15,206 bases of DNA from Candidatus Nomurabacteria bacterium (lineage in GTDB: Bacteria; Patescibacteriota; Minisyncoccia; Phycocordibacterales; UBA9973), in contig JAPLXT010000044.1 in assembly GCA_026395935.1 (NCBI GenBank), forward strand, positions 1-15,206, written 5' to 3'. Of the stretch, positions 1 through 6,381 are shown one piece after another (position 1 is the stretch's first letter; each line of letters begins with the position of its first letter). Both the position numbers and the translations under genes were made by a program. A model generated the notes under the pieces. That model was not told the origin of the DNA and made no database searches. It saw only the letters and a list, made by a program, of their open reading frames with translations.

Positions 1-1158
1 TACCATTATGTTGATCTCATTTTTCCTGAATTTGAGGAGGGTACGCTGACGGTCATTGTGCCTCTTATCGCCATGTATTGAGCCTGCTTTATATCCCCTT
101 TTTATTAATTCAACCGAAAGTTTTTCTACTGAATGTTTCATCTCAGAAAAAATTAAAACTTTTTTAAATTCATCTTCTTTATCTAGCAAATCGCAGAGTG
201 CATCTATCTTATCTACACCGCGTTCAAGTCTTATGACGTCTTGCTCGACGTTCTTTGAAGTCTCTCTGGTCTTCACCATGACTTTCACTGGATCATTTGC
301 AAATCTTTCAATAAGCTTCTCTATTGGCTTAGGTAATGTTGCTGAGAAGAAGAATCCTTGTCTATCTTTTGGAGTTTTCTCAAGGAGGAATGTTATATCA
401 TCTATGAATCCCATATCTAGCATTCTATCAGCTTCATCGAGAACAACAGAACGAGTACCAGATAAATTGATCTCTCCTCGCTTCACTAGGTCAAGCAATC
501 TTCCTGGAGTTCCTATGACTACGTTGCATTCTCGCTTTAAGCTTCTTATTTGAGCTCCGATAGGTGCCCCACCGACGCATACGACTCCATAAATTTTCAT
601 CCCACGAACGAGTTCATTAAATTCTGTTTCTATTTGGATTGCTAGTTCGCGTGTTGGTGCGATTATAATTGCTGTCTCATCTTTGTTGCCGATTATTTTA
701 TTAACTATAGGGATAAGAAAGGCTGCCGTCTTGCCAGTACCTGTATCGGCAATACCTAGTATATCTCTTCCTTCAAGTGAATGAGAGATTGATTTGTCTT
801 GGATAGGACTTGGATAAATATAATTCTTATTTGCAATAGCAAGTTTTAGTTTAGGATCTATCTTAAAATCGTTAAAGGTATGAGTTGGTATGTAGACCTC
901 TTCTTTCTCTATAATAGTAGATTTATTTATAAAACGAGAGACATCTATCCTCTCATAAGAAGATTTTCTTTTGTTTCTACCACCACCACTTCTACTTCCA
1001 CCACCTCTGTTGCCACCAAATGAAGGTCTTGCACTTCTACTTCCAAAAGAAGATCCACCTCTAGAAGGACTATTTGATCTAGCACTACCAGTGGACTTAT
1101 TTCCACCAGAATAATTAGAGGACCTACTAGGGCCTCTTTGTTTTGTATTATTATACAT
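1..1158 (-). CDS. DEAD-box ATP-dependent RNA helicase, 3' end cut by window edge
   Basis: This gene encodes an ATP-dependent RNA helicase that remodels RNA duplexes and ribonucleoproteins in the cytoplasm. The 386 visible residues hold an unstructured basic Gly/Ser/Arg-rich N-terminus (residues 1-68), a Q-motif region near 95-120 (YPSPIQ), Walker A ADTGTGKT (137-144), PTREL (168-172), GG (196-197), TPGR (217-220), DEAD (241-244), SAT (272-274), LIFSEM (335-340) and IHGDK (361-365). Motif VI and the rest of the second RecA-like domain lie beyond base 1. The frame is open through base 1, so this is an edge cut and not a pseudogene. The start at 1158 is the first ATG after a good promoter; no Shine-Dalgarno is visible. 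Members such as RhlE or CsdA usually carry their basic tail at the C-terminus, so the N-terminal placement is notable. The subfamily cannot be settled from this fragment. Confidence 0.95.
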   Translation of the reverse strand, partial: MYNNTKQRGPSRSSNYSGGNKSTGSARSNSPSRGGSSFGSRSARPSFGGNRGGGSRSGGGRNKRKSSYERIDVSRFINKSTIIEKEEVYIPTHTFNDFKIDPKLKLAIANKNYIYPSPIQDKSISHSLEGRDILGIADTGTGKTAAFLIPIVNKIIGNKDETAIIIAPTRELAIQIETEFNELVRGMKIYGVVCVGGAPIGAQIRSLKRECNVVIGTPGRLLDLVKRGEINLSGTRSVVLDEADRMLDMGFIDDITFLLEKTPKDRQGFFFSATLPKPIEKLIERFANDPVKVMVKTRETSKNVEQDVIRLERGVDKIDALCDLLDKEDEFKKVLIFSEMKHSVEKLSVELIKRGYKAGSIHGDKRHNDRQRTLLKFRKNEINIMV

Positions 1159-1173
1159 ATTTTATTTCTTTGC

Positions 1174-1199
1174 GTGTTTCAAAATTAAAATTGAAACAC
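1174..1199 (-). repeat. Inverted repeat in the helicase 5' UTR
   Basis: GTGTTTCAA (1174-1182) and TTGAAACAC (1191-1199) are perfect 9-bp arms around an 8-base AT loop, 16 bases upstream of the helicase ATG. The predicted leader is about 68 nt, so the hairpin would sit just before the start codon. It could be an operator or an RNA structure controlling translation. RNA helicase genes are often controlled through their leaders, but no mechanism is shown here. Confidence 0.6.
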
Positions 1200-1232
1200 T
1201 CATACACACAAGGAGTTTTTCAATATGGTCTT

Positions 1233-1261
1233 ATATTATCATTTATCCCCTATCCTGTCAA
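1233..1261 (-). promoter_or_regulatory. Sigma70-type promoter of the DEAD-box helicase
   Basis: On the minus strand a perfect -35 TTGACA (1261-1256) is followed by a 17-bp spacer and TAATAT (1238-1233), with an extended -10 TG one base upstream. Transcription would start near 1226. The -35 lies 8 bp past the stop codon of the upstream dehydrogenase gene. The 14 bp GTCCTTGACAGGAT (1252-1265) recur exactly at 13196-13209. Confidence 0.65.
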
Positions 1262-1269
1262 GGACTAGG

Positions 1270-2241
1270 CTATTTTATGACGTTATTTATAGGTTTTCCT
1301 GTCTCTAATACAGAGATTACGTTTTTGACAGCTATCTCAGACATAAGATCGCGAGCAGACTGTCTAGCTGATGCAATATGTGGAGTTATGATAACATCAG
1401 GCAGTTTGATAAGTCCTTTTGTTAATTTAGGCTCAAATTCAAAGACGTCTAGGGCTGCACCACGAATAATGTCGTTTTCTAGTGCATAGACTAAAGCTTT
1501 CTCATCTACCACAGGACCACGAGAAGTGTTTATTAAGAATGCAGTTTTCTTCATCGTTTTTAATGAATCTCCATTTATCAAGTGTCTAGTAGATGGCAAC
1601 AATGGAACATGTAGAGATACGATGTCTGCTTCGCGTAATACTTCTTCGGTAGTCATTCTAGTTGTATTTTCAATTTTATCTAATTCAACACAAGGAGATA
1701 CATCACTATATATAATACTTGAGCCGAAACCATAATGAAGAATTTTTGCTACTTCTGTGCCTATTTGACCAGCCCCTATCAAACCTATCTTCTTACCTTT
1801 CATATCTGTCCCTATAAATATATCAGGGTCCCATCCTTTATATTTTCCTTCACGCATGAATTCATCAGCTTCTACCAAGCGAGTAGTGAGTGCAAGCATG
1901 AGAGCAACAGTATGCTCCGCGACAGCAGTACTTGATGTGCCTGGGGTGTTCGTAATGAAAACATTACAAGCTTTCGCATCTTCTATATTTACATTGTCAT
2001 ACCCGACGGAGAAGTTCGCAAAGATTTTCGCTGTAGGGCAAGCGTCAAATACTTCTTTATCTATAGAATCAGTCAGGAAAGAAATAACTCCATCATAGGG
2101 CTTCTTTTTCAATTCTTTAATGATATCTTTTTTTGTTGGAGCACCTTTTGATGTTCCGATATCAAATAGAATCCCCTTTTCTCTTAGTAATTTTAATCCT
2201 GCTTCTGGAATCTTTCGTGTAATATAAATTTGTTTGCTCAT
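1270..2241 (-). CDS. D-2-hydroxyacid dehydrogenase (glyoxylate/hydroxypyruvate reductase type)
   Basis: This is an NAD(P)H-dependent cytoplasmic dehydrogenase that interconverts 2-oxoacids and D-2-hydroxyacids, with glyoxylate or hydroxypyruvate as the most likely substrate. At 323 residues it is full length for the family. The Rossmann fold has GAGQIG at 156-161. The catalytic triad is visible as Arg241 (NTSRGP), Glu270 (DVFEFEP) and His288 (TPHIASA). The segment NTPGTSSTAVAEH (98-110) matches the conserved NTP...AE region. The ending GKPINNVI is like the GyaR/GhrB branch, but the sequence alone does not separate glyoxylate reductase from phosphoglycerate or D-lactate dehydrogenase. It starts 26 bp after the pyruvate kinase stop and is probably co-transcribed. 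A TATAAT at 2265-2260 is a possible extra start site, but its -35 is poor. No Shine-Dalgarno is visible. Confidence 0.93.
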   Translation of the reverse strand: MSKQIYITRKIPEAGLKLLREKGILFDIGTSKGAPTKKDIIKELKKKPYDGVISFLTDSIDKEVFDACPTAKIFANFSVGYDNVNIEDAKACNVFITNTPGTSSTAVAEHTVALMLALTTRLVEADEFMREGKYKGWDPDIFIGTDMKGKKIGLIGAGQIGTEVAKILHYGFGSSIIYSDVSPCVELDKIENTTRMTTEEVLREADIVSLHVPLLPSTRHLINGDSLKTMKKTAFLINTSRGPVVDEKALVYALENDIIRGAALDVFEFEPKLTKGLIKLPDVIITPHIASARQSARDLMSEIAVKNVISVLETGKPINNVIK

Positions 2242-2267
2242 AATATAATTTGTGTAGCTATTATAAA

Positions 2268-3065
2268 TTAAATAATAATATCTTTCTTACTCAAACGTTT
2301 CTCTGCTTCTAATGCTATCTTCTCCATCATTATAACTGTTTCAACTGGATACTTACCCATAGCTGACTCTTCTGAAAGCATGACTGCATTTGCACCGTCT
2401 ATGATAGCGTATGCGACGTCGGAGACTTCAGCACGAGTAGGAGTCGGACTATTGACCATTGAGAGCATCATTTGAGTAGCTACTATGACCATCTTACCTT
2501 TTTTATTACAGGCATCTATTATCTGGTGCTGAATGAAAGGTATTTCTTCTAGTGGATATTCATTACCAAGATCACCGCGAGCTACCATGACCGCGTCAGT
2601 AACTTCGAGTATCTCATCTAAATTATCTACTGCCATTTTACGTTCGATTTTTGCAATTATTTTTTGCTTACCACCTTTTGCATTTATTAAATTTCGAAGC
2701 TCTATTATATCTTTGGCACTTCCGACGAATGATAAGGCTATGTAATCCACATTTTGTTCAATCCCGAATGCTAAGTCATCCTTATCTTTCTCTGTGATAA
2801 CTTCTGTATTATCTTCACCACCAAAATGGTGCCCAGATTCTTCTTGCACTCTAGGTCCTGACAAATCCTGAATTATCTCTATTGATTTACCACACTCTAT
2901 TGCAGCTTCTCTGATATGCTCGATTATAATTCCATGGCCTCCATGTGTATTCCAAGAGAAATTTAACCTAGCTATATTTAAGTTATGTTTAATGAGCTCT
3001 ACGAGCATCTCCTTACTCTGACTCGACGGCCCCATTGTGGCTATTATTTTTGTTTTTGATTGCAT
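2268..3065 (-). CDS. pyk: Minimal pyruvate kinase, catalytic core only
   Basis: Pyruvate kinase transfers phosphate from phosphoenolpyruvate to ADP in the last step of glycolysis. This protein has 265 residues where the family usually has about 470. The TIM-barrel active site is present: KIIATMGPSS at the start, ARLNFS (Arg33, Asn35, Ser37), KIER with Lys139 and Glu141, ARGDLG with Asp165, and VATQMMLSM with Thr197. The mobile B domain is reduced to about 25 residues (roughly 70-95), and the C-terminal regulatory domain is missing; the protein ends after EAEKRLSKKDIII. The usual NFSHG is NFSWN. The reading frame is intact, so this looks like a reduced lineage form rather than decay. An in-frame ATG at 3107 was rejected because it lies in the upstream gene's terminator; 3065 follows a TATAAT closely. 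Loss of the C-domain suggests no classical allosteric control. Confidence 0.88.
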   Translation of the reverse strand: MQSKTKIIATMGPSSQSKEMLVELIKHNLNIARLNFSWNTHGGHGIIIEHIREAAIECGKSIEIIQDLSGPRVQEESGHHFGGEDNTEVITEKDKDDLAFGIEQNVDYIALSFVGSAKDIIELRNLINAKGGKQKIIAKIERKMAVDNLDEILEVTDAVMVARGDLGNEYPLEEIPFIQHQIIDACNKKGKMVIVATQMMLSMVNSPTPTRAEVSDVAYAIIDGANAVMLSEESAMGKYPVETVIMMEKIALEAEKRLSKKDIII

Positions 3066-3074
3066 AATAATACT

Positions 3075-3080
3075 ATTATA
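3075..3080 (-). promoter_or_regulatory. -10 box of pyruvate kinase; near-leaderless start
   Basis: A perfect TATAAT preceded by GCGG ends 9 nt before the ATG at 3065, so the mRNA would have a leader of about 3 nt. The -35 position at 17-bp spacing (TTCTTT, 3103-3098) falls in the U-tract of the preceding terminator and is a weak match. No Shine-Dalgarno is possible in so short a leader. Confidence 0.6.
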
Positions 3081-3091
3081 CCGCGTAAGAG

Positions 3092-3120
3092 ATAAAAAAA
3101 GAAGCATCTTGTTAGATGCT
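3092..3120 (-). terminator. Rho-independent terminator of the 132-aa gene
   Basis: On the minus strand AGCATCT (3120-3114), loop AACA and AGATGCT (3109-3103) form a 7-bp stem followed by TCTTTTTTTATC. It lies 33 bp past the stop at 3154 and overlaps the promoter region of pyruvate kinase. Confidence 0.8.
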
Positions 3121-3153
3121 CTTCTTCATTCTATATCCAATAAGGATTGTGTC

Positions 3154-3552
3154 TCATCTTCCTTCTACAACATGTTCCTCCAAAACCGTACAATCGCACA
3201 TGTTAAGCAGTGTGATTGCATTAGCAAGCACAATGTCAAAAACATACAGATTTTCTTCGGAATTTAGAGAATTTCCCTCTGGAAATTCTGTTAGCAGGGT
3301 GTGTTTGTGATTTCTCACACCCAATGAAACAATAATAATTGGAGTTTTTGTTTGGGAATCAAACAGGGATAGATACTTGTTATTTGTTGTTTTAGCGCAA
3401 ATGAAACGCCCTAATACAGACGTTCCAAAGTAGTCGTACCCTTCGAGCCAAAGGCTCTCTTCTCCATTTTTACCATTCGTAAGGAAAGCGTAGAGGGTTT
3501 TAATAAAATCCTTGGTGTCGCAATTAGCGACACAATTTCTAATGTTCTTCAT
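3154..3552 (-). CDS. Unrecognised 132-aa protein
   Basis: I do not recognise this protein. It has 132 residues, no signal peptide and no clear membrane segment, and looks like a soluble mixed alpha/beta fold: an N-terminal helix (DTKDFIKTLYAFLTN), then strand-like stretches (LSLFDSQTKTPIIIVSLGV) and a hydrophobic segment (YVFDIVLANAITLLNM). Five cysteines are present (C7, C11, one mid-protein, and the NMCDCTV pair), without a convincing metal-site spacing. It has its own promoter (3600-3628) and its own terminator (3092-3120), so it is a single-gene unit. It ends with TGA, which shows that UGA is used as a stop. The ATG at 3552 is about 40 nt from the predicted transcription start, with no Shine-Dalgarno. 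It lies beside two other small unrecognised genes. Confidence 0.75.
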   Translation of the reverse strand: MKNIRNCVANCDTKDFIKTLYAFLTNGKNGEESLWLEGYDYFGTSVLGRFICAKTTNNKYLSLFDSQTKTPIIIVSLGVRNHKHTLLTEFPEGNSLNSEENLYVFDIVLANAITLLNMCDCTVLEEHVVEGR

Positions 3553-3599
3553 CTAGATCTTTTAATTAATTTAACTTAATTCGTTTTTAATTCATTATT

Positions 3600-3628
3600 A
3601 GATTACAACTTATATTGTATATTGTCAA
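3600..3628 (-). promoter_or_regulatory. Promoter of the 132-aa gene
   Basis: TTGACA (3628-3623) is followed by a 17-bp spacer and TAATCT (3605-3600), giving a start near 3593 and a leader of about 40 nt. The spacer and -10 region contain ATAAGTTGTA (3613-3604), which recurs near the promoter of the 173-aa gene. Confidence 0.55.
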
Positions 3629-3671
3629 CTATCTCCTCTGACCCTTATTTACAGATATTTTGTTAAATAAT

Positions 3672-3708
3672 AAAAAAAGAGGCCACATTTTAAGTTTCCT
3701 CTTTTTTT
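3672..3708. terminator. Terminator after the 90-aa gene, symmetric on both strands
   Basis: An 11-bp stem, A7GAGG (3672-3682) with CCTCT7 (3698-3708), encloses a 15-base loop. The A and T tracts make it work in either direction; the obvious user is the 90-aa gene, whose stop is 18 bp upstream on the minus strand. Confidence 0.75.
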
Positions 3709-3725
3709 TAATAACGATTTTAGCC

Positions 3726-3998
3726 TTAGTGAGCTCTTCTTATTAAAGTAAAACCCGCTTTTAGTAAATTTGTTTCTTCCCCACCCCAACAGCAGGATTT
3801 TCCCCTTACAGCATTGTGGTCTTTTTCGTACCACATTTTACCAAGGGCAACACCTTTGACTGTTGCTTCCAGCTTATCTGTGCAAAGCATGACGTCTCCA
3901 TGTAGAAAGCCATACTTTTTACAAGTTTCATCCGAAATATCTACATAGATTTCATTCGGAGTTCGCTCAGTTGTTTTAATTTTTAAAAATTTTTTCAT
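3726..3998 (-). CDS. Unrecognised 90-aa protein, possibly a small beta-barrel
   Basis: I do not recognise this protein. It has 90 residues and no signal peptide or membrane segment. The middle reads as short strands and turns: IYVDISDETCKKYGFLHGDVMLCTDKLEATVKGVALGKMWYE, with GDV and ATVKGV features seen in small beta-barrel proteins; that fold is a guess. A CC pair (KSCCWGGEE) lies near residues 69-75, and the end is basic (IRRAH). It starts 19 bp after the stop of the 173-aa gene, with no Shine-Dalgarno and no convincing promoter between them, so the two are probably one transcript ending at the 3672-3708 hairpin. A 61-aa frame at 3649-3834 overlaps it and was rejected. Confidence 0.7.
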   Translation of the reverse strand: MKKFLKIKTTERTPNEIYVDISDETCKKYGFLHGDVMLCTDKLEATVKGVALGKMWYEKDHNAVRGKSCCWGGEETNLLKAGFTLIRRAH

Positions 3999-4017
3999 TA
4001 TTAGAGATTTTTTATAA

Positions 4018-4539
4018 TTAATCCAAGAATAGCCATGGACTACGTCCAGTGCCTTCGCTCATGGAGCATGCTCTGCTCCATTCTCTGTCACTTAGGACAT
4101 CCTCATAGTCTTGTGTTTCTTTCCATATGTCCCCACATTTTGAAGGAAGTGTTTCTCTAATTAAAGAGATAATCTCTTCGGCATTAGAATTTTTTTCTTT
4201 TTTCAACTCAGATAAAATGGAAAGACTTTTTGCTTCAAGAATTTTTTCATCTACTCTTGCAAATTCAGAGATATGTTCTTTGAATTTTAGCCATTTGTTT
4301 CTAAAAATTTCTTGTTGCTTAACATCAGTTTTTGAAGAGGCAATAGAAAGCACATAATTTATTGCCGTAAGATATGACGGCTTTTCCTCTCCAATTGGGT
4401 GGTCTACGAAGGTGCTAAGACCCCCACGGACATAAGCAAAAAACTTTGCTACAATTTCTTCGTCTGGGATTAAAGCCAGTTCAGTGTGAATTTTGGAAAC
4501 TATCAAAAGCCTCGCTTCTTCTCTTTCTCTCTCTTTCAT
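4018..4539 (-). CDS. Unrecognised 173-aa protein, charged and helical
   Basis: I do not recognise this protein. It has 173 residues and is rich in Glu, Lys and Ser, with a strongly charged start (MKEREREEARLLIVSKIH) and long helix-like stretches (IFRNKWLKFKEHISEFARVDEKILEAKSL given in part: KWLKFKEHISEFARV; SILSELKKEKNSNAEEIISL). No signal peptide, membrane span or catalytic motif was found. It appears to be the first gene of a two-gene transcript with the 90-aa protein. Its promoter is fused to the hairpin that ends the Pif1-like helicase gene. The ATG at 4539 is the first in frame, about 50 nt after the predicted start site; AAAAAATCGATC precedes it, so no Shine-Dalgarno is present. Function is unknown. 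Confidence 0.72.
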   Translation of the reverse strand: MKEREREEARLLIVSKIHTELALIPDEEIVAKFFAYVRGGLSTFVDHPIGEEKPSYLTAINYVLSIASSKTDVKQQEIFRNKWLKFKEHISEFARVDEKILEAKSLSILSELKKEKNSNAEEIISLIRETLPSKCGDIWKETQDYEDVLSDREWSRACSMSEGTGRSPWLFLD

Positions 4540-4595
4540 GATCGATTTTTTAAAGATTGGTGAATATATAATTATTTGAAATATTTATTCTTTTA

Positions 4596-4626
4596 TTTAT
4601 ACTACAACTTATCAGTAATTTGTCAA
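4596..4626 (-). promoter_or_regulatory. Promoter of the 173-aa/90-aa transcript
   Basis: A perfect -35 TTGACA (4626-4621) shares its first two bases with the hairpin ending the helicase gene. Two -10 candidates exist: TAGTAT (4604-4599, 16-bp spacer) and TATAAA (4601-4596, 19-bp spacer). The ATAAGTTGTA at 4612-4603 matches the 132-aa gene promoter at almost the same distance from TTGACA. Confidence 0.5.
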
Positions 4627-4655
4627 ATCTTTGGAAGTTCGACTTCCAAAGATTT
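4625..4655 (-). terminator. Hairpin at the 3' end of the Pif1-like helicase gene
   Basis: AAATCTTTGGAAGT (4625-4638) and ACTTCCAAAGATTT (4642-4655) form a perfect 14-bp stem around a 3-base loop. The stem overlaps the TAA stop at 4654-4656. There is no long U-tract after it on the minus strand (GATTTGACAAATT), so it could be a weak terminator or a 3' stabilising structure. Confidence 0.6.
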
Positions 4656-6360
4656 AGATGAATAACTTAGCGAGGCGGATGTCTTCGAAGGATAGGCTCG
4701 AGCCTTCTTTCTCGAGGATTAATTTGATTGGGTTTAACTTCCCTATTTCCTCCCCTTTCAATTTCTTATTTACTTTTTTTACTAGATCAATATTTTTCTG
4801 TGATGGACGGATATGCGTAATTATCGTCTCTGGATATTCCTTCATTATTTGTTCTATGTGGTGAGTGATGGTGCCGATAGTCAAACTTCTCTCCTTCGCT
4901 ATCTCTTTTATATTATTTCCCTTGTCTAGTAATTCTTTTGTGATTAAAATAGTAGGAATTTTTGTATCAATGATTCTTCTTTTTCCTTTAAGCAAGGACC
5001 GTCCTTGCTTACGTGATTCATTAGAGTGGTTTATGATGCCTCCCATTCTATTTATGAATTCAACTTCAAGTAATTCTTGCTCGCCATTCTTAAGCTTTTT
5101 AAACATTAATTCATTTTGGAAACTTTCATTTTTCAGCTCTTGATCAAGCTCTAAAATTTTCGGATTTACAAGCAGAGATTCCTTGGTGAAGCCTATTAAA
5201 CATATGCCCGAAAGCGTCCTTACACGGGAAAGGGCTACGTACCCCATTCCGTAAGTAAAAGTGCTTCTGAGGTCAATCAGAGCGTTATCTAGGGACATTC
5301 CTTGGCTCTTGTGGATAGTTATAGCCCAAGCTAACCTTAAGGGGAATTGGGTGATGGAAGCCTTTATTCGGCCGTCTTCCTCTATGGCCCAGATTTCAGG
5401 CGCTACTACTACACTCGTGCCATTGTAAAGTTTTACAATTGGATAACCAGACTCAACTTCAAAGCCAGTAATTTTTCCTCGTGATCCATTTACATAACCT
5501 TTATCAAAATTATTTTTAATACACATTACCTCGGCACCTATTTTCAATCGTAGCTCTTCGTAGGCAAGGCAACTCTTTTTTAAAATATCTACAATTATTT
5601 CATGACCCTTTGAAGTCATACTATAAACTTTTTCTTTTTCATCTATTTGAGCGAGCTCTTCATAATTCTCTTTATCAACGTTTATGTTGTGAGTATAGAG
5701 TTTCGTCGCTTTTATTCCTTTGAGTTCCCTATCTATACATTTATCCAAGTATTCATAATGCTTTTCTTCTAAAGTATTTGTACGAATATTATTTAATATT
5801 TCAGTTAAGGTGTCGTCTTCTTGTCTGTGCTGTTCGGTCAGATAGCAGATAGCAGGATTCAATATTTTCCAGGCCTCACTTTCGTAAATCATACTACTCT
5901 TAGCATCTTCCTTTTTTGTTTTTTCTACAGGTGGAAGTTGGAAGAAGTCACCAGAGAGGATTACTTGGAGTCCGCCAAATGGTTTACCATTTCTTTTAAA
6001 TCTTTTACAAATTTTATCTACCATGTCTAGTTGGAAGCCATGAAGCATAGAAACTTCGTCGATGACAAGGACGCGAGCCTTGTCGAATCTTTTCCAAAGA
6101 TATTTCTTTTCTTCGAGAGCTTCTAATTCCTTCTCACCCATTACATTCTTTACTCCTATTCCTGACCAACCGTGAATAGTCATGCCGTTCATGTGAGTAG
6201 CAGCGATGCCCGTCGAAGCCGTGACAGCGACAGCGATCTCGTGATCCTCCAAGTACCCTATATATTTATTCAGAAGATAAGTTTTACCAGAGCCGGCACT
6301 TCCTGTAAGATAAATATTCACTCCGGTTTTCATTATTTTAAAAGCTTGCTCTTGGGTCAT
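4654..6360 (-). CDS. Pif1-family DNA helicase with C-terminal helix-turn-helix
   Basis: This is a superfamily 1B ATP-dependent 5'-3' DNA helicase; relatives unwind forks, G-quadruplexes and recombination intermediates. The 568 residues show Walker A GSAGSGKT (20-27), motif Ia TASTGIAA (48-55), Walker B VIDEVSM (99-105), motif III GDFFQLPPV (137-145), motif IV EQHRQ (176-180), motif V ITIHKSQGMS (347-356) and motif VI YVALSRVR (374-381). Residues from about 466 to the end match the HTH_40-type helix-turn-helix found on the C-termini of some Pif1-like and RecQ helicases (ELLDKGNNIKEIAKERSLT, THHIEQIMKEYP). The ATG at 6360 lies 7 nt after a TATAAT on this strand, so the mRNA is probably leaderless. 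It diverges from the zinc-ribbon gene, with only 21 bp between the two start codons. Confidence 0.93.
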   Translation of the reverse strand: MTQEQAFKIMKTGVNIYLTGSAGSGKTYLLNKYIGYLEDHEIAVAVTASTGIAATHMNGMTIHGWSGIGVKNVMGEKELEALEEKKYLWKRFDKARVLVIDEVSMLHGFQLDMVDKICKRFKRNGKPFGGLQVILSGDFFQLPPVEKTKKEDAKSSMIYESEAWKILNPAICYLTEQHRQEDDTLTEILNNIRTNTLEEKHYEYLDKCIDRELKGIKATKLYTHNINVDKENYEELAQIDEKEKVYSMTSKGHEIIVDILKKSCLAYEELRLKIGAEVMCIKNNFDKGYVNGSRGKITGFEVESGYPIVKLYNGTSVVVAPEIWAIEEDGRIKASITQFPLRLAWAITIHKSQGMSLDNALIDLRSTFTYGMGYVALSRVRTLSGICLIGFTKESLLVNPKILELDQELKNESFQNELMFKKLKNGEQELLEVEFINRMGGIINHSNESRKQGRSLLKGKRRIIDTKIPTILITKELLDKGNNIKEIAKERSLTIGTITHHIEQIMKEYPETIITHIRPSQKNIDLVKKVNKKLKGEEIGKLNPIKLILEKEGSSLSFEDIRLAKLFI

Positions 6361-6367
6361 AGGGTAT

Positions 6368-6375
6368 ATTATAAT
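6368..6375. promoter_or_regulatory. Symmetric -10 box shared by two divergent leaderless genes
   Basis: ATTATAAT is its own reverse complement, so it reads TATAAT on both strands. On plus, TATAAT (6370-6375) is followed by 6 nt and the ATG at 6382. On minus, TATAAT (6373-6368) is followed by 7 nt and the ATG at 6360. Both transcripts would start at or next to the A of the start codon. The -35 matches are weak (plus: TTGCTC at 6346-6351, 18-bp spacer). Confidence 0.6.
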
Positions 6376-6381
6376 ACAAAT

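Noticed and set aside
56..553. 165-codon plus-strand frame at the left end
   Set aside because: It is antisense to the DEAD-box helicase, whose motifs are unmistakable on the minus strand.
3066..3107. Upstream start for pyruvate kinase
   Set aside because: The extra 14 residues are not part of the family, and the ATG lies in the terminator stem of the preceding gene.
3154..3156. Reassigned UGA codon (code 25), as in some CPR lineages
   Set aside because: TGA ends the 132-aa gene just before a terminator, and the large genes show no in-frame TGA, so standard bacterial code fits.
3649..3834. 61-codon minus-strand frame overlapping the 90-aa gene
   Set aside because: It is in another frame of that gene and runs through the terminator hairpin at 3672-3708; there is no promoter or protein-like pattern.
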